From contig NZ_RQEY01000012.1 of NCBI RefSeq assembly GCF_004770105.1, forward strand, positions 353,391-417,390: DNA of 64,000 nt. Reading direction: 5' to 3'. The notes below the pieces were generated by a model. It was given only the letters and a program-made list of their open reading frames with translations, searched no databases and was not told where the DNA came from. Below, piece by piece: positions 8,157 through 17,017 of the stretch. Position 1 is the first letter of the stretch; the number at the start of each line of letters is the position of its first letter. The translations under genes were made by a program, and so were the position numbers. The stretch is from Leptospira andrefontaineae. Lineage in GTDB: Bacteria; Spirochaetota; Leptospiria; Leptospirales; Leptospiraceae.

Positions 8157-10457
8157 GTGATAGAAATAGAGATAGTCACAACTCCGAGGCTCACAGCCTT
8201 TCCTATATTTCTCGCCTTTAGCCGAGGATACTTTGAAGAAGAAGACGTACTTGTTAGAGTACGTGCTCTCAAAAGTTACGAGGCAGTTCTTGCTCATTTG
8301 AGAGAAGGTAGGGCAGAAGCAGGAGAAATTCCTTTCACCGCATGGGCTCACCAGCAACTCAAAAAAACTTCCCCTCATTGGACTTTTTATAGAGGGATCA
8401 TTTTATCTTGTTTGGTGCATGGATTTTATTCCGCATCTTATATGGAAGCGGAGTCCATTAGAGATTCTTATCATAGTTTTTTACCGATCTTACATCCTTA
8501 TTCCTTGGACAGATTCGTCGCAGAAGAATTTTTTCGTTCAGAAAACTATCATCGTAGAAAGCCGGTACCTTATCTTACTACAAGGCCTACATTACTTGCT
8601 CATGAATTCATTCGTGCGGAGTGTTTGGGGGCTGCTGCCTCACTCCAAGAGTATCCATTTTTTGGGGAGAAGGGTTACTGCCTCACTGTAGAAAACGAAA
8701 TCCCACCTTATTATTTACCTACGAATATGCTCGTATTCACGGGAAGGTTCGCTTCTAAATTTCCGGAAGAGGCAAATAGAGTTTCCAGAGCGATCAAAAA
8801 GGCGATGGAAGATCTGGCAAACAATGTGGCATACGAAGGAGATTCTTTTGTGGCCGATTGGGTTGGTCCTTGTCCTTGGAAACCAGGAGAACTAGACGGA
8901 TTTTATAGAAGACCCGTCCCTGAACTTGGAAAAATTTTATCCGGAATGCCTTCCTTGGAAGATGTACGTTTTGTGATGGAAATGTACGGAAAAACTTTCC
9001 CAGGTTTGGATGGGGGGAAAAAGATTTTAGAAAATCTAGCTCATTCGGTAGCAGATAATCCCTTTCCTAAATTTCCTTCTTCGATTAAACAAACTAATTC
9101 CAAACTTTATAATGGATATTATTCCAACGGAAAATCCAAGTTTGGGAATATAGTAAAGGATATCTCCCCGCTCAGAAGTTTAGTTTCTGAGATGAAAGAA
9201 TTGGCCCTTTCTCTCTTTTTAGGAAGAAGAGAAGTTTCCCTGGATACACAACTTCCTAAAAGCCCTTACCTTTTTATACGTTCCACTGTGAATGCAATAT
9301 TAGATTATTTGAATCAAGAGATCCGGGATATCGAGGAGAAGAATAAAAGGCTTTCCGAGGACAATTACCTCTTGGAAACCAGATTGGATATAAGTGATCT
9401 AAAACGACAAACTACAGAAGAAAGATATCGGTATATGTTCGAGTTTGCAACGGATGCAATGATCATTGTAAACGCAGATACGAGAATGATCGTAGATGCA
9501 AACAGAAGATTCAGAGAAGTTTCAGGATACCAAACTTCAGAGATCAAAAATATCCGCCTTGCAAGGGTACTTCCCGATATTCTGGAACAAACAGAATTAA
9601 AATCTCCCGGAGGAAAGGACCAAAACATGACTTTCATTCCGGAAGCGGGCTTGATCCTAAAAGACGGTACTAAATTTTCGGTGGGCCTGAGTGTTACCGG
9701 TTTCAGCGCGGAGACAAAAAGATTCTATCAGATCCAAGTAAATGATAACGCATTAATTTTAGAGTCAGAGAAGATCAAACATGAGTTCATATCCAATATA
9801 TCTCATGAACTTAGATCTCCAATGACGAATATCCAAGGATATTTCGATCTTCTATTCACAAATGATCAACTTTCTTTGGACAAAGACCAAAAGGAAATGA
9901 CAGATGTGATCCGCAAAAATGTTAGAAGGTTGAATTTCCTAATCGATAACCTTCTACAATTGGAAAAGAAAGATTCGCAAACTTCAGAGGAGATGTATGA
10001 GGTCTTTGATCCGCTAACCGTGATTGAAGAAGTCCTTTATATCAATTCTCCTTCTGCATCTGAAAGCGGGCTGACAGTGACTACGAATCTTTCTGAAAAT
10101 CTAAAACTAAAAGGAGTGAGATTCGAGTTCTCTCAGATCATTACGAATTTTTTCGTGAACGCGATAAAATATACTGAGAAAGGTGGGATCGACGTCTCTC
10201 TTAAAAAAATCGCGGATAAAAAAGTAGAGGTCCGATTTACGGACACTGGGATCGGCATAGATCCTAAATATAAAGAACTGATCTTCGAAAGATTTTTTAG
10301 AATACCGGATCAAAGGAACAGAACTGTGGGCGGTACTGGACTCGGACTTTCTATCAGTCGAACTTTAATCAATAAAATGGGAGGAGAAGTCATCGTAGAG
10401 CCGAACCAAAAGGGTGGCAGCATTTTTAAGGTGATTTTACCTTTGTATTCTGAATGA
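8157..10457 (+). CDS. Cytoplasmic sensor histidine kinase with NMT1/NrtA-like N-terminal domain
   Basis: 766 aa. Residues 1 to about 300 resemble a type-2 periplasmic substrate-binding domain of the NMT1/NrtA/SsuA kind: PRLTAFPIFLAFSRGYFEEE at the start, an EAGEIPFTAW block, then PPYYLPTNMLVFTGRFASKFPEEA. A helical linker follows, then PAS (about 418-535), HisKA (His near 548 in NISHELRSP) and HATPase (GTGLGLSISRTL). No signal peptide or membrane helix is seen, so the ligand domain should face the cytoplasm. The GTG at 8157 is the only start in the right place. The next gene overlaps its stop by 4 bases. The domain order is seen; the ligand (a thiamine-precursor, nitrate or sulfonate analogue) is unknown. 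Confidence 0.82.
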   Translation: MIEIEIVTTPRLTAFPIFLAFSRGYFEEEDVLVRVRALKSYEAVLAHLREGRAEAGEIPFTAWAHQQLKKTSPHWTFYRGIILSCLVHGFYSASYMEAESIRDSYHSFLPILHPYSLDRFVAEEFFRSENYHRRKPVPYLTTRPTLLAHEFIRAECLGAAASLQEYPFFGEKGYCLTVENEIPPYYLPTNMLVFTGRFASKFPEEANRVSRAIKKAMEDLANNVAYEGDSFVADWVGPCPWKPGELDGFYRRPVPELGKILSGMPSLEDVRFVMEMYGKTFPGLDGGKKILENLAHSVADNPFPKFPSSIKQTNSKLYNGYYSNGKSKFGNIVKDISPLRSLVSEMKELALSLFLGRREVSLDTQLPKSPYLFIRSTVNAILDYLNQEIRDIEEKNKRLSEDNYLLETRLDISDLKRQTTEERYRYMFEFATDAMIIVNADTRMIVDANRRFREVSGYQTSEIKNIRLARVLPDILEQTELKSPGGKDQNMTFIPEAGLILKDGTKFSVGLSVTGFSAETKRFYQIQVNDNALILESEKIKHEFISNISHELRSPMTNIQGYFDLLFTNDQLSLDKDQKEMTDVIRKNVRRLNFLIDNLLQLEKKDSQTSEEMYEVFDPLTVIEEVLYINSPSASESGLTVTTNLSENLKLKGVRFEFSQIITNFFVNAIKYTEKGGIDVSLKKIADKKVEVRFTDTGIGIDPKYKELIFERFFRIPDQRNRTVGGTGLGLSISRTLINKMGGEVIVEPNQKGGSIFKVILPLYSE

Positions 10458-11128
10458 ATCAAAAAAGAACGTATCTAATTTTATCTATACTCATCATTTC
10501 CTTGATTGGAATTTTTTATCTTCTATTTCCGGGAACTCCTACACCGGAAAACACAAGTTACCAAGGTGGGCTTTCCGAAGAGACTTTAACTAGACAAGAA
10601 AGCTCTTTATTCGAAGGAGGATCCTTCTTAGATTTTTCAGGACATGTAGAAGAGACAGCCCCTGGACCGGTTGCAGTTAGTGCAGAACCTGGTTCTAAAC
10701 CTAGTAGAACAAAATCTTACCTAGAAAGTTTAAGTCCGGAAGAAAGAGCTAAATTATATGAACAAATGTATGAAAAGTTCAAACCTCTTACCGAAAAATT
10801 CCCGAATAATTCTCTTATTCCTAGAAAACTTTCGGAAGAAGAAATAGCTAAGAAAAAAGAGAATGAAGATCATTATTATAGAGTACAAAGAGAAATATTA
10901 GAAAGAAAGGATGTGCCTAAAGAAGAAATGTCATTCTATCTAAATACAAAACTCAAAAGATCCGACGATATGTTAGAGATCCTGAAATATGGAATGGAGA
11001 ATTATCAAAAATTAGTGGGAGAAAATCCTAAATCTGCCAATCTAGAATATGAGAAACTTCTAAAGGAAAGATTGGATGGGATTTCTAAGAGTAGGGAAGA
11101 AGTGATCTCTGCCCAAAAGGGAAATTGA
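10454..11128 (+). CDS. Membrane-anchored protein coupled to the sensor kinase
   Basis: 224 aa. A membrane segment at about 7-25 (YLILSILIISLIGIFYLLF) is followed by a Pro/Ser-rich linker and a charged, helical C-terminal half with many Lys and Glu (about 85-224). No catalytic motif was found. It overlaps the kinase stop by 4 bases (ATGA), so it is probably co-translated and may be an envelope accessory to that signalling system. Not recognised as a known family; restricted to describing what is visible. Confidence 0.7.
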   Translation: MNQKRTYLILSILIISLIGIFYLLFPGTPTPENTSYQGGLSEETLTRQESSLFEGGSFLDFSGHVEETAPGPVAVSAEPGSKPSRTKSYLESLSPEERAKLYEQMYEKFKPLTEKFPNNSLIPRKLSEEEIAKKKENEDHYYRVQREILERKDVPKEEMSFYLNTKLKRSDDMLEILKYGMENYQKLVGENPKSANLEYEKLLKERLDGISKSREEVISAQKGN

Positions 11129-11130
11129 TC

Positions 11131-11895
11131 TTAAGGACTTTTACGTTTTCTTTTAGTACTTCTTTTGTTCTGAGGAACTTTTGTCTTCTTGGCAGCAGGT
11201 TTTTTGGCCGAAGGCAATTTCATTTTGTTTAGGGTATGAATTAGATTTACAAGCTCATCCGGATTCAAAACGGAAAGAATAGAAATTACCTTTTGAAAGC
11301 CTACCTGCTGTAAAAGATTTACAGCATTTTTAGTTCCTAAACCTTTTAATAAAGCTGGAATTTCCGAGATAGATCTTTTACGGATCCATTCGGCACATTC
11401 TTCTGGAGTTAAGGCTTTGGTTAAAGGAACAAAATCTTTTACCGGCAATGCTTTTGTCAGTTCTAGAAAAGAATCTATACCTATTGCATTCAAATAAGAG
11501 ATAGAAGAATCAGGTCCGATATTCGTTAAAATTTCTACGATTGTTTTAGAACCTATCGTATGATTGATCTTAGAAACATCTAAAGGAGAAATGGACTCGG
11601 CTAAAAATTTAAGATCTTTTAGGCCTAGATGTTTTACATAATATACCAGATCGGACGGAACTGTGTTCTGGATCAAGTCCACAAGAGTTGTTTCTTGGAT
11701 GGATTGTAAAAGAGTTACAATTTCCTGTTCACTCAGATTTTGGCTTAAGAATAAAAGTTTTTTATGATCCACCTTTTCCGAAATGGAAAACAACGCCTCA
11801 TAACCTAGGTTACGGAATAACTGAAAGGATTTTTGAGGTCCTAGTTTATCCAGGTATTCTAATGCGTTTTGGATGGTGGAAATTACCTTCTTCAT
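11131..11895 (-). CDS. Helical-repeat protein with Lys-rich tail, unknown function
   Basis: 254 aa built of short repeating helical units of about 25-30 residues that contain recurring LG/IG turns (YLDKLGPQKSFQ, VKHLGLKDLKF, LLKGLGTKNAVN). About the last 30 residues are very basic (KKPAAKKTKVPQNKR). The fold suggests an alpha-solenoid scaffold with a nucleic-acid- or membrane-binding tail. Its start overlaps the stop of the upstream gene (11892) by 4 bases, so the pair is co-translated. No signal peptide, membrane helix or enzyme motif was found. Confidence 0.72.
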   Translation of the reverse strand: MKKVISTIQNALEYLDKLGPQKSFQLFRNLGYEALFSISEKVDHKKLLFLSQNLSEQEIVTLLQSIQETTLVDLIQNTVPSDLVYYVKHLGLKDLKFLAESISPLDVSKINHTIGSKTIVEILTNIGPDSSISYLNAIGIDSFLELTKALPVKDFVPLTKALTPEECAEWIRKRSISEIPALLKGLGTKNAVNLLQQVGFQKVISILSVLNPDELVNLIHTLNKMKLPSAKKPAAKKTKVPQNKRSTKRKRKSP

Positions 11896-12791
11896 CCCAA
11901 AATATCCGAGAGTAGATCCAGAACCAAAGGAGAAAGTGATCTTTTAGAGTGGACCTTTCTAATATTAGACGCTGCATCTTCTGAAATTTTGCCGATCCAA
12001 AGATCCAATTCAGGTTCGGAAAGCCCGATAAACTCTTTCAAAGTTTCTTTTCTATAATGATTGAGTAATGTGTCTCTGCTTACGGAGTATAAATTCTCCA
12101 TGGCTCCACGGACTTTTTCATCGCTCGCGATCGCTCTTCTGATCCTATCCGTTCCCGCGCCGAATCTGGAAGTTTCTAATCTTCCCAGATCATTAAAACC
12201 TGTTTGAAAAAGAATTTTCAAAGTGTTCCGGATTACAGCTTGGATCTCTTGAGTTCCGGAACCTATGGAAACAAAGTCAGCGATCCTTTCAGTAAAAGTA
12301 GGTAATAAAGAAGATAAGAATTGAGATATCTGTTTTTCTAAACCTGCTGCTTGGAAAACTCCATGCAATGGATTTATTTTTTTATGAAATTCATTTAGCA
12401 CCTTCTCCAAACCTTGGGAGAAGATTGCCTGAACTTCAGGCTGATTTAAAATCCCTAGGATCAGATTTTTAGAAGGAGCAGCTTGGGTTCCCGCAATAAA
12501 TTCCACAATAGAATCCATAGACTCTTCCGAAAGAAATTCATCTGCAGAAGTGTAGGGGAACGCTTTCTCGATCGGAAATTCTTCGGCTAAAACTTTTAGT
12601 TTTTCTTCTGGAAGACGGATGAGTCCCAACACAGAAGGAGATATGGAAAGATCTTCGGGAAAGATTTCCTCTAAGCTGGATCCAAACAAAAAATGTAAAC
12701 TTTTACGTATGCTGTTTTCTAAAACTCCGGGTTTGGTGATCCAGTTCTCAACCCTAGTTTTACGGGAAACAAATCTTTTCCAAAATGACAA
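11892..12791 (-). CDS. Helical protein of unknown function, partner of the gene below
   Basis: 299 aa, predicted mostly helical, with no membrane segment and no recognised motif. It lies 10 bp after the acyltransferase gene in the direction of transcription and overlaps the next gene by 4 bases, so acyltransferase, this gene and the repeat protein form one unit, perhaps with alr upstream. The C-terminal part (FIGLSEPELDLWIGKISEDA) looks like a packed helical bundle. The co-occurrence suggests a lipid- or envelope-linked job, which is inference only. Confidence 0.7.
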   Translation of the reverse strand: MSFWKRFVSRKTRVENWITKPGVLENSIRKSLHFLFGSSLEEIFPEDLSISPSVLGLIRLPEEKLKVLAEEFPIEKAFPYTSADEFLSEESMDSIVEFIAGTQAAPSKNLILGILNQPEVQAIFSQGLEKVLNEFHKKINPLHGVFQAAGLEKQISQFLSSLLPTFTERIADFVSIGSGTQEIQAVIRNTLKILFQTGFNDLGRLETSRFGAGTDRIRRAIASDEKVRGAMENLYSVSRDTLLNHYRKETLKEFIGLSEPELDLWIGKISEDAASNIRKVHSKRSLSPLVLDLLSDILG

Positions 12792-12801
12792 ATATTACTC
12801 C

Positions 12802-13941
12802 TCAGGCGCCCATCGTCGACCAAACCGTATCCAATTTAGGAAGATGGTACGTGAGTTGGTTTTTGTGATATAAGACCAGATTTTTCTTCTTTAAATTATG
12901 AAGATCTTTCGGGATCTGAAACAATTTTTCCAAGAAAACTATATCGTTTCCTTCTAATTTTAGGAACCCGCCTTTTTTGGCTTTCTCTAAAAAAGAATCG
13001 AATGCATGTTTTAGTGCATCCGTTTTGAATTTTTCAGAAATATAAATTTCAGGATGAGAATTTGTAATCTTCTCCGCTAACGATGTGAGAAGTGAGAATA
13101 ATTTTTCCTTACTTTCTTTCGCTTTCCCTTCGAATTTTAAAATCATATAAGAAGCTAAATTCCCTGCGGTGATCGTATATCCGCTTCCTAATTTTTCTTT
13201 AACGATTCCGGTAACTTGGTCGGCGTCTGCATTTTCCGGAATGGGGAATTGTTCTCCATAACCTATATGAAGTTCTGACTTTTTAGAAGAGAAATAATCA
13301 TAAGTCAAAGTGAAGGATGTAAAATTCAAATTTTTGAATTTAGTTCTGAGAAAATAGACTCCTTTTTTGACCTGAGCCATATATCCGTCTTGGTTAAAAA
13401 CCCCTTCCGGAAATAAGAAAAGATTTCTTCCCTCTGAGATCCTGTCGGAAAGATAACCCCATTCTTGGTCTACCATATCTCTCAAAAGACCTTTTTTCAG
13501 AAGTTCCCTTGCATTATCCCTGAACGGTCTTTTGATAGGAACACAGCCGATATAATCTAAATATTTAGGGATCATTCCTGATTTATCTATGAGTAAGAAA
13601 AAAAGTTTGAGAAGTCCTTTCGGTTTGAATTCCTTCACTAAAAAATCTTTTCCTAATATATCTTCTCTAGCAGGGATCGCGAATTTAATAGATGGATGAA
13701 TATGAGGGTAAACTGCTGCAAGAGCCGGAACATCCCCTTCCCAAACATGGTTTGCCATTAGAATGGAAGGATAGGGGGCTTCTAAAATTCTATTAGGATT
13801 ACTTGCTGGAAAATGTTCTTCGAATCCATCGAATAGTATTCTTCTTGCTTTGAATACTATCCTGATCAAAAAACTATAAGTTTTGGTAGTGTATACAGGC
13901 TGAACTTGTTTTGGAGTTTCTTTTTCTGTAATCGGATCCAT
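12802..13941 (-). CDS. PlsC-like lysophospholipid/glycerol acyltransferase
   Basis: 379 aa. The acyltransferase signature NHxxxxD appears as NHVWEGD (about residues 64-70) and the second block as FPEGVF (about 178-183), with GCVPIKRPF between them. Such enzymes move an acyl chain to lysophosphatidate or a related acceptor at the membrane. The protein is longer than PlsC (about 240 aa), with an extra C-terminal helical domain of about 130 residues that was not recognised. It sits 18 bp downstream of alr and 10 bp upstream of the helical protein. Acceptor specificity is not readable. Confidence 0.82.
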   Translation of the reverse strand: MDPITEKETPKQVQPVYTTKTYSFLIRIVFKARRILFDGFEEHFPASNPNRILEAPYPSILMANHVWEGDVPALAAVYPHIHPSIKFAIPAREDILGKDFLVKEFKPKGLLKLFFLLIDKSGMIPKYLDYIGCVPIKRPFRDNARELLKKGLLRDMVDQEWGYLSDRISEGRNLFLFPEGVFNQDGYMAQVKKGVYFLRTKFKNLNFTSFTLTYDYFSSKKSELHIGYGEQFPIPENADADQVTGIVKEKLGSGYTITAGNLASYMILKFEGKAKESKEKLFSLLTSLAEKITNSHPEIYISEKFKTDALKHAFDSFLEKAKKGGFLKLEGNDIVFLEKLFQIPKDLHNLKKKNLVLYHKNQLTYHLPKLDTVWSTMGA

Positions 13942-13959
13942 CCAGTTCCTCTTCTCTTT

Positions 13960-15093
13960 TTATTCCGCTATTTTTTTAGGGACCGACTCGCTGATCCGAG
14001 TGGTGACTTCGTAATTAATCGTATAAGTCCAGTTTGCATGATCATCTGCGGAGATTTCTTCTTCTCTATCTTTACCTAAGATAGTGACCACGTCTCCGAT
14101 CTCCGCATCATGGATATGTGTGATATCCAACATTGTCATATTCATGCAGATCCGTCCTAGGATCTTTGCTCTTTTTCCTTTTACGAGCATGACTCCATTA
14201 TTGGAAAGTTTACGGTCTAATCCTTCGTAATAGCCGACTGGTACGACTGCAATCCTTGTAGGAGCACTTGTTTGGTAGGTAGAGCCATAACCTACAAAAC
14301 TATCTTCCGGAACAGTTTTGATATGAACAATTCTTGTTTTCCAAGAAAGAACCGGAGAAAGATTAAAATCTTTTTTACCGCTTAGGTGCAAAGAAAGTCT
14401 AGTCTGCAAACTCGGCCAAAGACCGTAAAGAGAGATCCCAACACGAACTAGATCATAATGCGCTTCCGGAAATAACATAGTAGACGCAGAAGCACATGCA
14501 TGTTTCACTAAATTTTTGAATCCGAATTTTTCTGCGAGAAGGATAGCTTCCGAAAACGACTTCATTTGTTCTTTGGAATACTTTTGCTCTAATACATCTT
14601 CTGTACTTGCGAAATGAGTAGCGATCCCATCTAATCTCAAACCTTCTGATTTTATTTCGGAAAATGTTCTTTCTAGATCCGCACCGAAAAAACCCAAGCG
14701 AGCCATTCCAGTATCCACCTTCAAATGGATCTGAGGAGAAGGTTTACAATTTGTTAAAATTCTTACTTCTTCCGTGCGAGAAACTATGATCCAAAAATTC
14801 GGATCTGAAACTTCCGAGGTCCTTTCTGCAAGCCCCGGAACTTCTCCCATGATCAAGATCTTAAACTCAGGATATTTTGCGCGGAGAAGTTTTGCTTCTT
14901 CCAAGGAATTGACCCCGAAAAGATCTGCTCCTGCCTTGTGAGCAAGTTCGGCAGTTTCTAAAAGTCCATGACCATATGCGTTTGATTTGATGACTGCAGT
15001 GAGTAAGGTCTTAGGGGAAAGAAGAGCGCGAAAATTTTTCAGGTTCGCTGAGATCGCTGCTCTGGAAAGTTCTATCCAAGTTCTGTCTTTCAT
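13960..15093 (-). CDS. alr: Alanine racemase
   Basis: 377 aa, normal length for the PLP fold-type III racemase that makes D-alanine for peptidoglycan. The PLP lysine lies in AVIKSNAYGHG (about residue 38). Other hallmarks are VDTGMARLGF, RVGISLYGLWP, the second-domain tyrosine in VGYGSTY, and GRICMNMTMLD. It is the first gene of the minus-strand block 15093-11131. Assignment is secure. Confidence 0.95.
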   Translation of the reverse strand: MKDRTWIELSRAAISANLKNFRALLSPKTLLTAVIKSNAYGHGLLETAELAHKAGADLFGVNSLEEAKLLRAKYPEFKILIMGEVPGLAERTSEVSDPNFWIIVSRTEEVRILTNCKPSPQIHLKVDTGMARLGFFGADLERTFSEIKSEGLRLDGIATHFASTEDVLEQKYSKEQMKSFSEAILLAEKFGFKNLVKHACASASTMLFPEAHYDLVRVGISLYGLWPSLQTRLSLHLSGKKDFNLSPVLSWKTRIVHIKTVPEDSFVGYGSTYQTSAPTRIAVVPVGYYEGLDRKLSNNGVMLVKGKRAKILGRICMNMTMLDITHIHDAEIGDVVTILGKDREEEISADDHANWTYTINYEVTTRISESVPKKIAE

Positions 15094-15253
15094 TCTTTGA
15101 AATTAGCGTAGGAACTCTAGTCATGAGCCCCTTTTACGGCCAGCCTGTCATTCGGATTTTTCCTTTCGACCGGAAGGAAAAAAGGGTTTCCCGAGTGGGG
15201 AAATACAAACAGACTGCCCGGGAAACGGCTAAACAAATCCTCAGGATCCCCGG

Positions 15254-15742
15254 ATGAAACAATATAAAGTAGTACAAACTTTCCCAGTTCCCCTCCAAGA
15301 TCTACTCAGAGCGAGAGAAGATAGATACAAATATTTAGATAGATTCCCGGAATTGAAAAACGTGGAATTATTGGAGGAAAGAAAAGAGGGAAACAAAGTT
15401 TACCAAAAAAGAAAGGTAAAGTTAGCCGAATCCCTGCCAAAGGTGCTTGCTACACTTCTTTCAGATCCTTCTCTTCTGGAAGATTCCGTATTTGATATCT
15501 CTACAAACACCCACGAGTTTACGATCGCTCCTCCAGGAAACGATTCAATCGTCACCATCAAAGGATTCTCCGTATACAAGGAGATCAGCCCTCTTGAATC
15601 GGAGAGAAGTTACGAAGTAAAAGTAAGCTCCGGAGTCTTCTTAATGGGTTCTGTGATCGAAACTGTGATCGAAGAGATCCACAGACATTCTTTAGAGAAG
15701 GACAAGAACTCCATCTCCGAATTCCTGAAAAAGGGAGATTGA
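15254..15742 (+). CDS. SRPBCC/DUF2505-like protein
   Basis: 162 aa. It opens with MKQYKVVQTFPVPLQDLL and alternates beta strands with a long C-terminal helix (SVIETVIEEIHRHSLEKDKN), the pattern of START/SRPBCC-fold proteins such as DUF2505. These form a hydrophobic cavity for lipids or other apolar ligands. It has no membrane segment or signal peptide. It diverges from alr and stands alone; about 130 bp with nothing recognisable follows. The family call is by pattern and moderately sure. Confidence 0.6.
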   Translation: MKQYKVVQTFPVPLQDLLRAREDRYKYLDRFPELKNVELLEERKEGNKVYQKRKVKLAESLPKVLATLLSDPSLLEDSVFDISTNTHEFTIAPPGNDSIVTIKGFSVYKEISPLESERSYEVKVSSGVFLMGSVIETVIEEIHRHSLEKDKNSISEFLKKGD

Positions 15743-15876
15743 ATTAATTTCTTGGTTCACGCAAAGCCGCAAAGGTTAAAAGAGCTTTTTTGTTAACTTC
15801 TGCAAGGATCTTCTATTCTTAGCGCCTTTGCGTGCGCAACTTACCTAAGCTTCTTAAATCAATTTTGTCAAAGTTA

Positions 15877-16326
15877 TTACAAATCTAAATCCGATTCGTT
15901 CGGTAATCCAGGTTTGAGCAGAAGAAGTTCTTCTCCTAAATTAAAAATCCCCCAAGCGGTCCCCGATGCCTCCAAGTTTGGCAATATCTCCGAGAATCTG
16001 TCATCAGAGAGGATGGTTTCGTAATCAGGATCTTCTTCTTCCAATCGCAAGATACTCCATCCTAAAGAATTTAATTCCTCTAGGAGTGTGGTAGTTACGC
16101 CACAGTCTCCGCAAGATTTAGGAGTTAAGATAAGTATGATCCCTTTTTTTTCATTCTTCTCTGCGCTCGCGATCGCTTCCTGTTTGGAATGAAAAACAAA
16201 AGAAGAAGTTTTTAAGAAGTCAAACTTCTCTCTGTTAATGTAAATCAGCGTACTTAAAATAACCCAAAAAACCCCGAAAAAGCTCAAAAGGACCCATTTT
16301 TGAATTCGTATATTTTTGATGTTCAT
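15877..16326 (-). CDS. Membrane-anchored thioredoxin-like protein (CGDC)
   Basis: 149 aa. An N-terminal membrane anchor (about 11-28, WVLLSFFGVFWVILSTLIYI) is followed by a short thioredoxin-like domain with the redox-type motif CGDC in LTPKSCGDCGVTTTLLEEL. The length is at the low end for the fold and the usual cis-Pro region is hard to see (EASGTAWGIF). It may be a periplasmic thiol oxidoreductase or a degenerate relative. It diverges from the polyamine operon. Confidence 0.65.
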   Translation of the reverse strand: MNIKNIRIQKWVLLSFFGVFWVILSTLIYINREKFDFLKTSSFVFHSKQEAIASAEKNEKKGIILILTPKSCGDCGVTTTLLEELNSLGWSILRLEEEDPDYETILSDDRFSEILPNLEASGTAWGIFNLGEELLLLKPGLPNESDLDL

Positions 16327-16445
16327 ACTCCTCGTGTGATTTATTCACGCTAGTCGTCAGAAAATTCTGATCTTATATCTTTGTAGGATCTTCCGATCTT
16401 AGAAAAAGCTGCACAGAAAAAATAAATATAAATTTACGTAGAGAG

Positions 16446-16516
16446 TTGACAAAAAAACATAGTCATACGCATGCTCGGTTACTAACCAGAATCGGTTCGG
16501 AGGTGTCAGGCAGTAG
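16446..16516 (+). promoter_or_regulatory. Likely promoter and leader of the polyamine operon
   Basis: TTGACA at 16446-16451 is a consensus -35 box; the -10 about 17 nt downstream is poor (GCATGC). GGAGGTG at 16499-16505 is the ribosome site for speD, 11 nt before the ATG. The -35 match is clear, the promoter as a whole is only probable. Confidence 0.4.
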
Positions 16517-16903
16517 ATGAACGCATTGGGAAAGCACGTAATTGCAGAGTTTTATGAGTGTGATTACGAGACCATCAACAATCACGAATTGGTAGAAGAT
16601 ATCATGTTGAAGGCAGTCGACCTCTCCGGTGCCACCACAGTTAAATCTGTTTTTCATAGATTTAGCCCGTTTGGTGTGAGCGGTGTGGTTGTCGTGAGCG
16701 AATCCCATTTCGCCATACATACCTGGCCCGAATACGGTTATTGTGCGATCGACGTCTTCACTTGCGGAGACCTAATCGACAATCAGGCAGCTTTGGAATA
16801 TCTCAAGGAACGCTTCGGCTCAAAGAGCATCTCCGTAGTGGAAATGAAGCGCGGTTTGTTGAAACTTGGCGTAGACCTACCTCACAAACCAGTTGGGAAA
16901 TAA
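16517..16903 (+). CDS. speD: S-adenosylmethionine decarboxylase proenzyme
   Basis: 128 aa, the bacterial class 1B SpeD length. It self-cleaves between Glu62 and Ser63 to make a pyruvoyl group, then decarboxylates SAM for spermidine synthesis. Ser63, His68 and Cys83 sit at the canonical positions (SESHFAIHTWPE, then FTCG). First gene of an operon with the SET-SpeD fusion, speE and pyrF. Assignment is secure. Confidence 0.95.
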   Translation: MNALGKHVIAEFYECDYETINNHELVEDIMLKAVDLSGATTVKSVFHRFSPFGVSGVVVVSESHFAIHTWPEYGYCAIDVFTCGDLIDNQAALEYLKERFGSKSISVVEMKRGLLKLGVDLPHKPVGK

Positions 16904-17017
16904 GTATCTTCTCTCCGGCAGAGCCGGAAACACCCTAATTGATAAAGACGAGTTCCCCTCTCCGGGAGGAAAGGGCGGCTACACTTATTTTCAAACTTTA
17001 AGGAGAGGTATCAGAGT

